A DNA stretch of 64,000 bases from Phlegmacium glaucopus (GCA_015039465.1 MU130477.1:1015218-1079217), one strand, 5' to 3'; shown: positions 14,557 to 26,936, counted from the stretch's first letter. Translations and numbers: made by a program. The notes: generated by a model from the letters alone, not told the origin.

Positions 14557-16083
14557 CTACGCTATGTTGTTCATATCTCTGTATTCACTCCACTCGTCTT
14601 CTTCTGACGACTCGGGGTCGTCAATTTGATAAGGACTCTCCCTCGATCCCGTGCTGCTGTCTGAACCGCCGCTATGTATCCTGCGATGCCCATACATCGT
14701 AGCCATATTGGATATTGCAACCTTCAATGCAACGCGAATGATATCGGCAACGACGTCTCCCGGTTCTCCAGGAGGAATTAGCCATGCTTCATGTGCCTTG
14801 CCAGAAGTCCCAGACAACACATAAGGCTTCTTACCATCAACCATCCTGCATTTGTTGATTTCTTTGACGTAGATATCGCACGCCCAGCACATGAGCTTGC
14901 TTACACCGATCAGGTTCATGTGTGCCGTGATATTGTGTTGATCCAAATAACTAATTATCTGTAACTCACAATGAAGGAAGGGGGTAATCGTGGGGGGGTT
15001 GCCTTCTTTAGGCTTTGGCCAAAGCGCCCCGAGGTTCGTCATGAAACTCTGCTGCTTGATTTGACTCGTTTCCTCAAATCCGAACTCTTCCAACAATCTC
15101 TTGAAATGATCCACAGGACAATCATTGAGAAAATATTTCCTACCGTGGTTCTCCGGAAGCGTGCCAGGGACAGCACCAACCCACACGACCGTGAAACAAT
15201 CGCCACCCTCTGTCAACTCATTATTCCCCAATACTTTTTTAATCCACTTGGTTCCAGAAGTGGCTACGGAACCTGCGTCTATCCAATAACGCGCAACGCG
15301 CCATAAGCGCCGTCTGAGCTTCCGCAACCAGATATATTCGTCTGCATCGAAAGGGTTAACGCCCTGAGCGTCAATGGGTACGACACGGCTAAAGAAATCG
15401 CTGAAGACTAATTGCATCGCAATCTGACAAGAGGCCCAGGCCCGTGTGCGGATCGTCGGGGGGTCAAGATCCGCCTGAGGCTTAATAGATTTGACGAAGT
15501 ATTCAAAGAGGGCCTTGAGTGCATTGGCGCCCTCTCCCTCTCCTCCCGACTCATAAGTGGTAAGCTTCAGAGTCGATCGAACGAAATGGATAAATTTCTG
15601 ATTCCCCTCTACACCTCCGGCCTTGGCCCATTTGGTCACCAACGTTTCGAACATCTCGATTAGAAGTCCTACTGGGATGGGGCCGTCATTGCGTGAGCGA
15701 AACCGTATATCTTTGATCATGTCGATCTTGTGGAAGAACCTGCGGTATGTGATGGATATGGCCGAATCGAAGAGTAACCTCTGGGCAGTCTTGGGTTTGG
15801 GCTCGTGAAAGGCTTGGCGAAGAGTCGAAATCAATTTGTTTCCGTTCTGTATGTCCTCATCCTGAGGTCGACCACGATTCGCAGCGAGATAAAGTGTGAT
15901 TTTATGATCTTCAACAGAGAGCGCAGATGCGACGCAGTCGCCTTTGGGATCCCTGACAAAAAACGAAGCGATCCAGTTCAGGATGTATAGCATCTGCCGC
16001 TCGTTTGAGGTTGTCGTTGGAGGATCGGGAAATGGGAGTGGGGAGATCCTCCATTTGAGTTGGATGAAGGCTAGGGCGGTCAT
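14557..16083 (-). CDS. OTT_1508-like fungal deaminase family protein
   Basis: An uninterrupted frame of 508 residues. The C-terminal third has the zinc-binding pattern of the cytidine-deaminase superfamily as seen in fungal OTT_1508-like proteins: His371-Cys-Glu373 (family usually H-A-E) and, after GVSKLMCW, Cys399-x-x-Cys402, with a conserved-looking His430 further on. The N-terminal half is helical and typical of the family, without another known domain. The substrate is unknown for this family; a nucleotide or nucleic-acid base is inferred from the fold only. The HCE in place of HAE is a mild oddity. A full-length paralogue of identical length is hidden in the mirrored block at 27534-29060, and a broken 5' copy lies at 31237-31895. 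The start at 16083 is supported because all three copies share that ATG and upstream sequence. Confidence 0.85.
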   Translation of the reverse strand: MTALAFIQLKWRISPLPFPDPPTTTSNERQMLYILNWIASFFVRDPKGDCVASALSVEDHKITLYLAANRGRPQDEDIQNGNKLISTLRQAFHEPKPKTAQRLLFDSAISITYRRFFHKIDMIKDIRFRSRNDGPIPVGLLIEMFETLVTKWAKAGGVEGNQKFIHFVRSTLKLTTYESGGEGEGANALKALFEYFVKSIKPQADLDPPTIRTRAWASCQIAMQLVFSDFFSRVVPIDAQGVNPFDADEYIWLRKLRRRLWRVARYWIDAGSVATSGTKWIKKVLGNNELTEGGDCFTVVWVGAVPGTLPENHGRKYFLNDCPVDHFKRLLEEFGFEETSQIKQQSFMTNLGALWPKPKEGNPPTITPFLHCELQIISYLDQHNITAHMNLIGVSKLMCWACDIYVKEINKCRMVDGKKPYVLSGTSGKAHEAWLIPPGEPGDVVADIIRVALKVAISNMATMYGHRRIHSGGSDSSTGSRESPYQIDDPESSEEDEWSEYRDMNNIA

Positions 16084-16340
16084 GATTTCGAGTTGAACAT
16101 CCTGGTCAAACTCAGGTTGTGTTATGTTCTAAGAAATATATGCAGTCGTTAGTCAAACTGACATTTTGGATCCACATCGTGCTCACTTCTGTTGACATAT
16201 TGCGGTATGGCGGGGCGTGTGTTGAAGTGCTGGTAAGGTAGGCGACATCTAGTCTTGCATGTAGTCGCAGCCACTAAAACCAAATTGATCATGTGTTGAT
16301 TTCCACGTCCAAGGCGTCTTTAATCAATGCCTCTTTCCTC
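16084..16340. promoter_or_regulatory. Upstream region of the deaminase, shared with loci B and C
   Basis: This spacer lies between the deaminase start (-) and the remnant kinase (+). The part next to the deaminase (16084 to about 16215) is conserved in mirrored locus B. The longer part to about 16330 is conserved, inverted, in locus C (31237-31456). The outer piece, around a gatca(t/c)gtgtt motif, also recurs near 49775-49830. The conservation fits a duplicated promoter, but no specific element is identified. Confidence 0.5.
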
Positions 16341-18944
16341 TTTCCTCTTATCGTAACTCTCTATATTCTTATGGAGTACTGCGGCGGTGGAGACCTCTCA
16401 ACGACCATCAAGCAAGCCACGAAACAGAGTAGACCATTACCTGAAGATACTATCGGGAATTATTTCCTCCAGATACTTCTCGCTTTACACCACTGCCACC
16501 ATTCGAACGCACATGTTGGGAATGCGTCTGGAAGTTCCGCAAACGTTACTGGCGCAATGGATGCAGATGTGAACTCGAGGACACAAATTTTACATAGAGA
16601 TTTGAAGCCCGATAATGACGCACCGCGGTTCTAACGATACAGCCTCTGCTTCTGCTGTTGATGCCACTTCATAGTTTTTCTGGACATGAACAACTTGGTG
16701 ACTTTGGACTGTTGAAAGCTCTGGCGCAAGCTAGTTTCGTCAATACATATGTTGGAGTTAGTTACCTTGCATTTTTACTGCTCTATAAATCTGACTCATC
16801 GCTTGGCAGACACCATATTACATGCCGCCTGAACTTATGTAGGAAAAGGCATATGATTCCAAGTCAGATATCTGGTCACTTGGCTGCCTTACTTACGACC
16901 TCTGCGCCCTCAAACCTCCTTTTCACGAAGCGAAGACGCACGCTTAACTGAGTATATTCATATGGTATGTTTAAACGTTATCTACCAGTTTCCAAGTTTT
17001 ATTCTCGTTAGCAATGGCCGCATACCTCTACTTCCCAGGGGATATTCACAAGCTCTGACTTCCGTCATCAAACCCATGTTTTGTATGTTTTATTTTCTTT
17101 CACTAGTTTCGCATTCTTCATCAACGTTTGATATTGTCAGCCTGCAATGCGTCCTTCAGCCGCCCAGCTCCTCCAACATGAACGCCTCGAATTTATCTTC
17201 AATGTAGCCGAAACGGAGAAAATGTGCGTTCCCTACTTTCCGTCCTTGTGTTACCATTTTCATTACAAGATTAGGCTCTCCGTGGTCAAAGGGCACCGGT
17301 CTACATTAGCCAACAAAGAACGTGATTTTTTTTCTCGAGAACAAGCAACCGTCGAGAGAGCAACACATGGCCTCGCTCTTAAGCCACAAGATCGGGAAAT
17401 TGCTTCTCTTCACCAACTTATGGGCCAACTATGACAATCACATCAGGTGTCAACGGGAGGAAGAGGTAGCCTTGGTGATGGCCCAACATGAAGAGGAGAT
17501 TATGGAAGCGGTACGAAACGGAGAAGAGCAGCTCTCTAACGCCTGGGCAATGAGAGAAGCCAAAATCAGGAAAGAAGTGGAGGAAAGCTTGGGGTCGGTT
17601 GAGGAGAGGATTCAGTAGGTGGTTAATAGGGAGAATGACCTTGTGACGGAAGAGACTCGTCTAAATGAAGCACGAGAAGAGCTCGAGGAGAAGATAAGAA
17701 AGATAGACGAAGGAGTAATAAAGGGTTCGTCACCTGTTTTTCTTTTGAAATAGTTCCCTTTCGACTCACCTCAATATAGTCCGGAAAGAAAGGAGCCCTC
17801 TAGAGGAGGTTAAAAATCGCCTGGGACCAATGAATCGTACGACGCAAGAGACCCCAATCCAGCACCTACGTCGCAAATGTGCATCGCAACCAACGCCAAA
17901 ACTAACGTCTACCACGATGATACCTCCCTCCAAACGCCTATTAGCCGACCAGCCTACATCGATTTCATGCCATCCGCTATGAAAGGTGTTGTTTTGACAT
18001 CAACAGGAGAAACCCTCGCAACACCTTCGCAAGCGGAACTGGTAAATCTTTTTCAAGTGCTCACCTAAAGTTGGGTTAAATTTCGCCAAGATCTTCGACT
18101 TCGAGGGTGGCAATCTTGAAGGGATGCCATCTAGAGAACGTCAGGACGATGAGGAGGAAGCCAATAGTCCGCCTCCTATTCCGAGTTCCAGGAAAACAGG
18201 GAAGGAGCAGAAAAAAGAGAGAGGAGCCTATCTGGTTCTTCTGGGTTGTCGACGACCACCACGTCGCAAGTTGGCGCTGGCGCACCTCCTCCTACCCGAA
18301 TATGTCGACCTTCCATCTGCACCTCAACACCGAGCCGGTACTCTCCCCACATCAACCTCTGAACCCCTTTTCCCAACGCTCATCCTCTGTGCAGCCTAAA
18401 CTACTTCCTCATCCTCACCTGCATCGTTCAAAGAGCATTTCAAACCTCGCCTCTAATCCTGCGGCCGTAGTTCGGGCTGCTACGATGCCAGTTGGACCTA
18501 TTTCTCAAGTTCACCACCACCATACAGCTCCAGAATATGATCTTAACGATGAAGAGAACTTACCTAGTCCGTTTTTAAAGAAGAATGAAAAATCTCCTTC
18601 TCATGCCAAAGCAGTGGGGGCCATTGGACCTATGATGAACCGCGTCTACATCAACCTCTACGTCGACTTCTACAACTTATGGTGCTTCACAAGGAAAGAG
18701 GCGGCCTAGCAGCGGCCTCCTACTGAGAACCGTAGCCGCTGCTAGCAATGTTGGACGAAGAGGAACCACGTCTTCAACGTCAACGATTGTTAGCCCGGTG
18801 TTGGACAATGGCGATCCCCAGATAGAGTACGCGCCTTCTGTAAATGCAGGTGTAACACGGGACAATCGGGATGGGGGTAGAATACCCCGTCCAAGCGCCA
18901 GGAAAGTTAGTGAGGAGGCTAGGAAGGCTTTGTTACGAGCTTGA
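16341..18944 (+). pseudogene. NIMA-related (NEK2-like) serine/threonine kinase, decayed
   Basis: Pieces of one kinase appear in order but in changing frames. They are the hinge (YILMEYCGGGDL), the catalytic loop HRDLKPDN, a DFG motif (GDFGL), the P+1 region (TPYYMPPELM), subdomain IX ([11 protein letters not shown]), a C-lobe end (MRPSAAQLLQHERLEF), a charged coiled-coil tail, and a C-terminus with RPSARKVSEEARKALL. This is the layout of fungal NIMA kinases. The N-lobe with the glycine loop and catalytic lysine is absent. Coding is broken by in-frame stops (TAG at 16840-16842 after PPELM, TAA shortly after HEAKTHA), by a frameshift between HRDLKPDN and DFG, and by more stops in the tail. It cannot encode a working kinase. 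The mirrored sister locus lacks it at this position. Confidence 0.85.
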
Positions 18945-19965
18945 ACCTTCGTCTGGTTGTGGGTCATTTATGATTTATTAGATTCAATGTTTTTATTATG
19001 GGTACCAGTTGTCGAATACTATGTATGATCCTCATGGGGGCTTCTTCATGAAGCTTCCCACATCCCAAATTGCTGTCAACTTTTCGAGCATACAATACCT
19101 TTCAATTTTATGCTTTTGGTTATGGTACTCAAGTTCCAGTGAGTCGATTTGGCTCAACGAGGAGGGTTTTGCTCTTCGTACTTCTGCATCAGTTCCGCCA
19201 TTTGACTGGTTGAACATATGGTGTTGAAGAAAGGAATGAGGTCTTTCGTTTCTGTTCACCTTCTGGAATTGCGTTATGTCGAAATGTCACCAAAGATCAC
19301 CTCCGATACGACCGACATGATTATTCTGTAGAAGCTTTAATGATTCTGAAACTCTTACCAGATCGGATCGATGTCGTCGCTTTCATGATGTGTGGCCCAT
19401 TTTACATCTCGATATGGTGTGTTCGTTGAGAACATATCGAATGAGTCGCGTTGACAAGCACCATAGGCGTGGCGGTACCATATCAGGTACCATCCATGCT
19501 TGATTTGTGCTTGAAAAAAGTGGGAAACAACTCTGCTCAATCAAATGGAACATTTCGTTTCGTCAGTATTGAGGTTTTTATTCTCACGTAATATGCTGTT
19601 TTCATAAGATATAGAGAAAGCTTGATAAATAAACTCACTGAACGTAACTTTATATAACTAGTGTCAACATCTCATCCACTCTTTCATCTATTGTTCCCAA
19701 TAGTTTAGATTTTTGGTTCCAGGATTTCGCGTCTGACACATTTGGCTGCCCATTTTCATCGACTATAGTAGCTTTCCTCTTGCGAGAATCAGATATGGGG
19801 TTCGCTGCAGAATTGTGGGGTGATAATAGGGTGGGTGTTATGCCAGACTGGATGGAGAAGGTGAGATGCTGTTTACTTGGTGAAACAGGCGTGAATGGCA
19901 CTGTGTATTAAGAGGCGCGGGAAAGGGAAAAGAACAAAATTAACAATGTCGGAGGATGATGACGA
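18945..19965. other. Intergenic, no gene recognised
   Basis: A minus-strand frame of 83 codons at 19650-19901 contains a basic SRKRKATIVDENGQP-like stretch, but it has no family I recognise. It could be a C-terminal exon relic of an unknown gene. Nothing else stands out. Confidence 0.4.
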
Positions 19966-20530
19966 TCATTGATCATGCAAGGAGGCAGTTATAGGAAAAG
20001 TAGGTGAATACGATGATGGTGTTGTATTTGACCAGGATAAAGAGATCGATGAGCAACTGGTGGAGGATATTGGTAAGGATAATTGATATGGCTGATGATG
20101 ACGATGTGTTTGTCGGGCAAGCGGCCCCCTCAGATTCATGCCGATGAAACTCCAGAGCTCCATCCTTGATAAGTATGCTGGGTTGCCAGTTGCTAATGAC
20201 CATAGCTCCCGACGTCGGCTACCGCCTGATCAGCTGAGTTCACTTCGGGACAGTGAGGCGATGTCGGTAAAATACGATAAGCATCTAAAGGGAGAGAGGT
20301 TGTAGATAATATTACATAACTGCATCGTAGTGTCTATAAGAACGTAAGAGACAACTATAAGTAAGAAGAGAGAGCAATAAAGTTAAAGAGGAATTATTTA
20401 CCAGACATCGGTATGCCTTTTCTCTTCTGCTTGTATTTGGACTAATGCTCGGACTTCTTTGACAATTCTTCACCTTGCTAAAGATCCACCAGACATCCCC
20501 AGAGTAGACCCATCCAGCGTCGCACTATGC
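19966..20530 (-). pseudogene. Decayed copy of the Sfp1-like C2H2 zinc-finger gene
   Basis: Matches the mirrored gene at 25288-26936 when that block is read in reverse. Shared coding patches on the minus strand include LARQTHRHHQPYQ, the C-terminus ending HDQ, and a TLDG..L..SGGS stretch near 20500. An internal deletion between about 20270 and 20290 removes the region that encodes the second half of zinc finger 2 (SYLNPNGLKYH in the sister copy). Frames are shifted elsewhere, and the N-terminal part with finger 1 is missing because similarity ends near 20550. It is non-functional as a zinc-finger protein. This fragment made the mirror relation visible. Confidence 0.8.
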
Positions 20531-21635
20531 ACAGTGGTGACTGAGGTGCAAGAACAAAATTGGTTCGAATTTGTGTTCAAATTTTTTTTATCCCAAATGC
20601 TGTCTACTTTCACGAACTCAAAGTAATTTTTCTTCAAAGGTAAAGAAACTCGACATGCCACTGGTTTATTTAACAATAAGAGGCTGGCTTCTGAGCCTAT
20701 GGTATAGTCGTGCATGTTGAATGGGACAAGAAAGGAATTCAAGACAAGGCTTCTTTCTGGGTTCTCATTATCTACAGATTTTATCGCTACTCATCCACTC
20801 ATCTTCTCATCTTCTAGTTTTATAAGCCCTAATCACTGGACTCTGCCTGGCATCGTCTCGTCTAGTAAAATTTCCTTCAGTCTTTCTCTTGAGCTTTTAT
20901 ACGCCAAATGTACACTCTCAAACCACAAAAAAGGCCTCGTGTTCACATTCTAGACGTTGATTCCACCCTTTTTGAAATCGTCAGCTATCGTCATTGTTCT
21001 CGGAATACTTGGATCTTCGTATGTCTGACCCTTATCTTGCATCGTCCGTCGTCCGTCTGGGAGCGGCAAGCGTTTGGCGATGGTATATGGTGAGTAGTTA
21101 TCTCTTTGCTCCACTGTTCAACCAAAAAAGCTTTATCACATAGCTAATTCATGCTAATTCATCCATTCTTCTCCTGAAATTTGTTGAACAATAATTCAAA
21201 AAATTCGCCGTTGCCCTCGCATATATTCGAGCTCAAGGATTGCTTCAAATACTTCTTCCTCTTTGCATACCAAACGTTCGCAACACCGTATTATTCGTGT
21301 AGTCGTTTCCGAGTCTTTGTTTTCTGAGTGACAGACTCGCTTGGCTTTGGTATGTCTTCCCTGCCTTCTTGACTTTCTCCGCATTGATTTCTCTTTAGTG
21401 CGACGTTTATGTTGTATTAAAATAACCGAACTCATCCGAACTTCTTGCCACGTAACTATCTTCGCTATTCTGAGTATGTATGTCTACTTATATGTTAATT
21501 TCATTCGCGTTTCTAGCATAATTAATTCTGCAATTAATGTTAAACGGTCAATGGTTCGTTCAAATTATTCCGCCCTTGAATTCTCAATAATAATTAACAA
21601 AAGTATAACAAGGTTATGGGTGGAAATATCCCTGT
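20531..21635. other. Intergenic; possible small intron-bearing fragment at 20.9-21.3 kb
   Basis: A plus-strand path could join a short exon ending at the GTGAGT near 21090 through a CATAG acceptor near 21144 to a frame with FAVALAYIRAQGLLQILLP around 21210-21280. No family is recognised and the start is unclear, so no gene is called. A pyrimidine-rich segment at 20780-20900 may be a promoter. Confidence 0.25.
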
Positions 21636-22362
21636 TTAAGCTCTCGTAGCTTCCTTCGCAAGCTTATCGGCCCTGTGGTTGTAAGTTCGTGGAATATGCC
21701 AAAATCCAACCGCGATGCGCTTCTGCTCCAAGGTCGTGGTGCATCTGTCCAGTTCCATAAACAAGTCAAGGTTTGAAGGTCGTTTACCATCTGCTCTACG
21801 CCACTCTCTGCTCTACAAACAATTCAATTAGTATTGGATATGGTGGAGGTTTGAACAGAACAAAAAAAAAACTTACTTGCCACTTGGGAATATACTCGGA
21901 ATCAGTGACGACGATATATGTGGCATCATAATCTTCTTTAGCACTTCTGCGAACCTTCGAACTGCTGCGATTTAGTTCGCCTCCCATATATGAGGGTACT
22001 TGCTCGTGCATCTTCAAGCCCGCGATGGCCGCCAGCAACTCGGCACGTTGACTGGTTCGCCGAGCAGAGTCCAGAGTGTCATCGACGGTGATATTCCTGG
22101 ACAATGAACCATCGCCGATGACAATTCCGAGTCCAGCCTTAGCATTTCCCTGACCGTTGTTAGAACAAGCGCCGTCGGTGAAGACGAGTTGAAGCTGGTG
22201 GCAAACGCGTTTTTCTGGTTTGTATATATTTCCGCCATGCTGACAACATGCGGCGAAGAATTTAGTGCAGTTAGGACATTGAACGATAAGATCATTGAGA
22301 TCCCAAGCTGAGAGTGTCGGGCAAAAAGAAAATTTGCGCTGTTTGATGTTTGGATGATCCAT
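21636..22362 (-). CDS. Ribonuclease H type 1-like protein, two exons
   Basis: Exons 22362-21877 and 21812-21636 are joined across a 64-bp GTAAGT..TAG intron and give 220 residues. The RNase H fold shows FTDGAC (Asp63), QRAELLAAI (Glu108), TDSEY (Asp154) and, in exon 2, TYNHRADKLAKEA (Asp211), so all four catalytic carboxylates of the D-E-D-D set are present. Upstream lies a short Cys-rich segment (CPNC, CC, H, C) that may bind zinc and is often seen in fungal members. The predicted activity is cleavage of the RNA strand of RNA-DNA hybrids. There are no retroelement domains next to it, so a cellular gene is more likely than a LINE fragment. Reading exon 1 alone would lose the fourth catalytic residue. 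Confidence 0.88.
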
Positions 22363-23068
22363 GTTGTGAATAATAATATCGCACCACGCCTATTATCTAT
22401 ATTAAAAATAACTGTGTGGCTTCGACGCGTCTCGCAAGAATGGATGAAATGGAATAATATATTTCGTAGCTGTACTTTAGTTTATATACTATGTGTCATT
22501 GATGTGGCACCATTGTACTACGGAATGAGTAACTACGGTTTATAACAAGGAAAGAAAAGCGAGACAAAGGTACTAAATAAAGGAAATGCGGCCTGGCCGT
22601 GACGATCCGGCGTCACAGATTAGCAGCACGGCCGCCCCAGCCTAGTCCACTGGAGGCCCATATGTGCGCCTTTATGAGAATATTAAGTCATTCAAGATGG
22701 AAAACACTCGATGATTTTAGTTCAGCGGCACACCTTCCATGATGATGATCATTAGATGACACCCATAAATTCCTCATGCATCCACTGTAATGAGTGCGTG
22801 TGAGCCGTCTTGGTTGGTTATTGACGAGATCCGTGTATATGTACCGAGCGGAGCAGTTGTATGGGGGAAGGCAATTGTGACGGTGATAGCTTGGCGTTAA
22901 ACTTTTTTCTGTGATTAATTAGGGTTTCGCAACTAGCCCGGGGCCCTTTCTCTGGAAGAGAGGGATTTCGCAATAGAATTATCCAATCTGTAGCGTCGAT
23001 CCATTCTCTGTCCTTGCATAACATAAAAACTGCTTCGCTATTACTTCGCAGGCAACAGCCTCCATGTA
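22363..23068. other. Intergenic upstream of the RNase H gene
   Basis: Contains the promoter side of the minus-strand RNase H gene. No other coding or repeat structure is recognised before repeat R1 begins. Confidence 0.4.
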
Positions 23069-23315
23069 TATATTACGGGCTTCTGCATTGGTTAAAGGGG
23101 TGCTTCACCTCATGCGTCGATATTATGATTGCACAGCAGAGTGAAGTTACATGACATGTTGTACTCCGACTATGGCTAGTAATGCCCTGACTAACTGAAG
23201 GTAGTGCAAGGTGTACCTGCTCAACTGACTCTGCTCGATGGAGTACGAGGGGTACCAGCACACAGATAAACTTAGGTACTAATGACTACCATCTTCATAC
23301 TGGGCTGCTGAGTAT
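23069..23315. repeat. Repeat R1, copy B
   Basis: Same orientation and nearly the same sequence as 14265-14512. It ends with gctgctgagtat at 23315. In locus A the next bases are attgacagaac; here they are caaaaatg. The expected continuation is found written backwards starting at 29104, so 23315/23316 is an exact breakpoint. Confidence 0.9.
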
Positions 23316-25287
23316 CAAAAATGTTTTTTTTTAGAACACTACGGTTTATAGATGGCATACAAAAAAAAGAACCCGGTGAGACCGGACCCGAGTTTCGACT
23401 AAAGTTGAACGGAACTAGAGGAGCCCTAGGACCTCGCGATTCAAGATTCTTAGATTCATCGTCTTATCTGTCAGCGATGATAATCATAGAGTAAGTTAAC
23501 AGGGAAATCCAAGTCAGTCTACTAGGAACCAAATGCAAGAAAAATTACCTCATACTACGATCTCCAGGGCCAGGCGAGATTCATATATACATGGATGTTA
23601 ACCACGTTGATGTATGTGTTGAGGTTTACATGATCTCCGCCACAAAGGTCAAAGCCGCAGTCTTTGTAGTAAAGTTATTTAAGTTAACATACCGAACCAT
23701 CCCCACTTCTTAGACCGTAGGACTTGGTCCCCATTGTCGTGTTGACGGTCTTGCGAGTTGCAAGATGAACCATCGCGGGGAACTCGACAAAAAGAACTAA
23801 AAGTACAAGAGTTTGACTAGATTAAACGTAGTACTATATGGTTAACCCAAATCGTAACTCCAAAACGCAAATATCGTATTTGAAGGTTTAATCTAAATCA
23901 GTGACTCCACCAAGCCTGGCTAGTACGCCTGTACTAGGTAAGAGAACAGCTGCAAAAAGCTCAGGACAGTACGTATACGGTTTTACGGTTAGCGCTTTTA
24001 AACTTGCAACTTAGCAAGTTCATGCAATACACAGTTTTTTAACAGCTCATACATATACATACATACATGAAATTTTATCATTCATATTGAAAACCAAGGA
24101 TGCTGCGATCATGTTTTATTGTCACTCCGGAATTATGATCGGGAATGAATGAGGTCATTCATAAACGACCCATTTTCAAAGGGGTATGTATTAATCGTGG
24201 CAATCTGTTATTCAAATTGCAATAGATAGAGAAGCCGGACGTCGCCGGACAAAGTGAAAGTCATAATGAGGTCACCGTTGGACACCGAGATTCATCTTTA
24301 TAAAATAAGGAGAAAGATGCTTAGTAGACACAGAATGGATAAAATATTCAAGTGCAACTCAGGATAAAAACTAAACCCGGGATGTGGCTTACCGACGCGT
24401 ACCGTTCTTTATGCGTAAGATACTAGTATATCCGTCTCTCATTGACTGTATACGTACAACAAAAGATATTCACGACAAGGTAAAGCTCAGCTGCCCCTCC
24501 AACATCTACTACTAGTCAAAACTAGTTACTAAGGTTTTGTAGAGAATAGCTGCTAAATGGATGAGAATCTGACGGAGCACAATTACAACCATAAGTACAG
24601 GCGACATGAAGGACGACTTGAGATGTAAAAACTCCCTGTCGCTTAGATTCAGGTATGATGGTTTTCCTCGTTAAACTTAAAGTATAAAAAAGGTGTAGCG
24701 CGGTTGGGAGTTGACAGAAAGTTCGAGGCAAAGGGACTCATATCTATCGTACCACTTGTTCATCAGCGGTAGGGATGCTGACTGACTTTTCTTCTCCTAG
24801 AGGCGACGTGGGAGGGTTGTTTAAAGAAAGGTTTGATGGAAGGCAAGTGCGCTTAGAGCAGAAATCTTTCCGGGAAAAAATGAAACGGTGGTTAGTGTCC
24901 CGAACTTCGACGGTATGTGCCTCTTGGGGCAACACTGTTATGGAGTGGAGCCATTCAGCACACGTGCTTAAACTGGTGAAAGTCTCGAAACTTCTCTGAA
25001 GAAGTTAAAAGATTGAAGGAAGGCTCAATAGGTAGACGGTAGACTAGGAATGAAAATGAGAAAAGATATACTACCGTTGGGCGAACAGAGTGGGGGAGGA
25101 AAATGCTAAATAACTAGGAAAAAAGATTGCTGAACCAAACACTTCTGAACTTTCGGACTGGAGGGAGGGAGGGAGGGAGAGAGCTAAGGAATGTCAATTA
25201 TAATAATAGTTACCGATGATGTAAGCTAGCTGGTGTACAAGTTGTTCTTAGTTGCACTCAGGGACCAAATTACTATTGGGTAGCTAT

Positions 25288-26936
25288 TACAGGCAAAGAC
25301 TAGTCCCACTTGGGGGGTAAAAGGTCAGAAGTGTAGAAGTTTTCATGGAGCGCAAATGTTACGCAATAGGGGTGAAGGAGAGATCTTCGTAGAAGGAGTG
25401 AACAAAGCAGCTGATGAGGCCACTAACTGTACCTACGGGCGTTGAGTTGAGGACTTGGTGGTCATCATCGCGGTGGGGGTAGTGGTTGTCTGGGATTAGT
25501 CTCATTGTAACTAGTATATTGTAGGAATCTTGCAAGTAACCATACACAGGTCGTAGCATTAGACTAAAGTTCGGAAGCAATAGATTGTTTGGTCACAAAT
25601 CACGAGTCTAAAGCAAACGACACCACGAGTAGAAGGTCTAGAAGTACGCGACAACCTTGTAAAGCTTCTTCTAGTATAATACCACGACCGTGGATTGCCA
25701 TTTGCACAGATGGGTGGTCTTCCAGATGCTCGTCATGGCAATGTGGGAGATGGATGATGAAGGAACGAGTGATGCGGGAGCAGTAGGGCGAGAAGGAGTC
25801 AAAATAGTAGAGGTTTAAGTAGAAGTACAGGTGAGAGAGGAAGTAGCGGACCGGGAAGCAGCGGTAGGCTAGAGGGGTGCGCGGAGGTACCGTGGAAACC
25901 CTCTTCTTTTAGCTCGTAGCAGCATCGTGGGCAGATGTGAGGTAAGTGGGGGTCAGAGGGGCATCTGGGTCGTATAGGAATAGGTCTAAGTTGTCTTTAG
26001 CTATACGGCGACATGCTAAAAAGAGTTCTAAAAATAGGATGAATAAGACAAGTTGAAGGCCGAAGGTTAAAGCTGCTACTCCTACTCCTACTTCTATACA
26101 ACCTACGATGATTGCGACGACTAGTAGGCTGCTCAGGATAAGGCTGTATACAGATACCAGGACTATTTTCAGTAGGATAACGAGTTTAGGGGTTTTGACA
26201 CGCATCGCGCTGCAACCTACCCGAATTTCCATGAGACTCCCACAGACCACCTAGAAGTAGCTTTTTGTCGTTCCACTTCTTTGGAGTTTGTTTAGGCTCG
26301 TAATCAGGTTTATGGTCTTCTTCTCTTTTCCGTATAGCTACAGGCCATTGATTTAGGAGATAATGAGAAAAAAAAAAGAATGAATACCAAAAACAGGAGA
26401 ATGCAAGGAATATCTGCGGTGCTACGTGGTTTCATTCAAGTATAATAGAATGTTGGAGGAGAGAGGGAAAAATCTAACGATTAGTACTAAAGTATGTTTT
26501 CAGCATGGAGTTGGGGTTACCTAATTTTATGGTAAATCTCTTTCCTTGCACGTTCTAACTTTGACTTCTGCTTAGGCTTCAGCCGCTCCTCAGGTGCTTG
26601 GACGATGGTCGACGCGGTTAATGGTGCAGTAGTGGCCGGAGCTACGGCTGTAGCGGAGTAGCAGGGCTTCACGTCCGCCATTGGCTTCAGCCCTCGATAC
26701 TAGTAGTCGTTGGCCGTTGAGTCGTATAAATAGTTCTACCTCCTCAAGTAGCCGTGCTTAGACTCCTCAGCGACCGGGCTGTTTGTGTAGCAGTAGTAGT
26801 CGTCGGTATAGTTATAGGAATGGTTATAGGACGTTGTTGTCGACCACGAGTAGCTAGAGAAATAGGACCAGTTAATGGTTGTGGCGGTAGCATAAGCGGA
26901 TGCTAAGGATATTGACAAAGGAGCGTACTAGTTACT
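25288..26936. CDS. Sfp1-like two-finger C2H2 transcription factor (readable only after un-mirroring)
   Basis: Coding is read by complementing each base of the given strand from left to right, which is the minus strand of the corrected sequence. Finger 1 follows an intron that starts GTATGT after SLERSL and reads CSDFVCCGAHLPDLH, then LLEHFEEDH. Finger 2 is assembled from three exons, AYRCP, TPRCTK and SYLNPNGLKYHLEKGTC, across introns GTAACT..TATAG and GTAAGT..AAAAG. The tail is His/Gln/Pro-rich and ends HDQ with a stop at 26934-26936. Split finger, spacing and LLEHFEE.H are features of fungal Sfp1-type regulators, which control growth-related genes in yeasts. No stop interrupts it. The start is unsettled: candidate ATGs map to 25288-25290 (needs one more intron) or 25430-25432. 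The sister copy at 19966-20530 is broken. Confidence 0.8.

Noticed and set aside
25909..26250. Minus-strand frame with hydrophobic stretches (membrane-like)
   Set aside because: It is a by-product of reversed text; the corrected reading of the same bases gives the zinc-finger protein.
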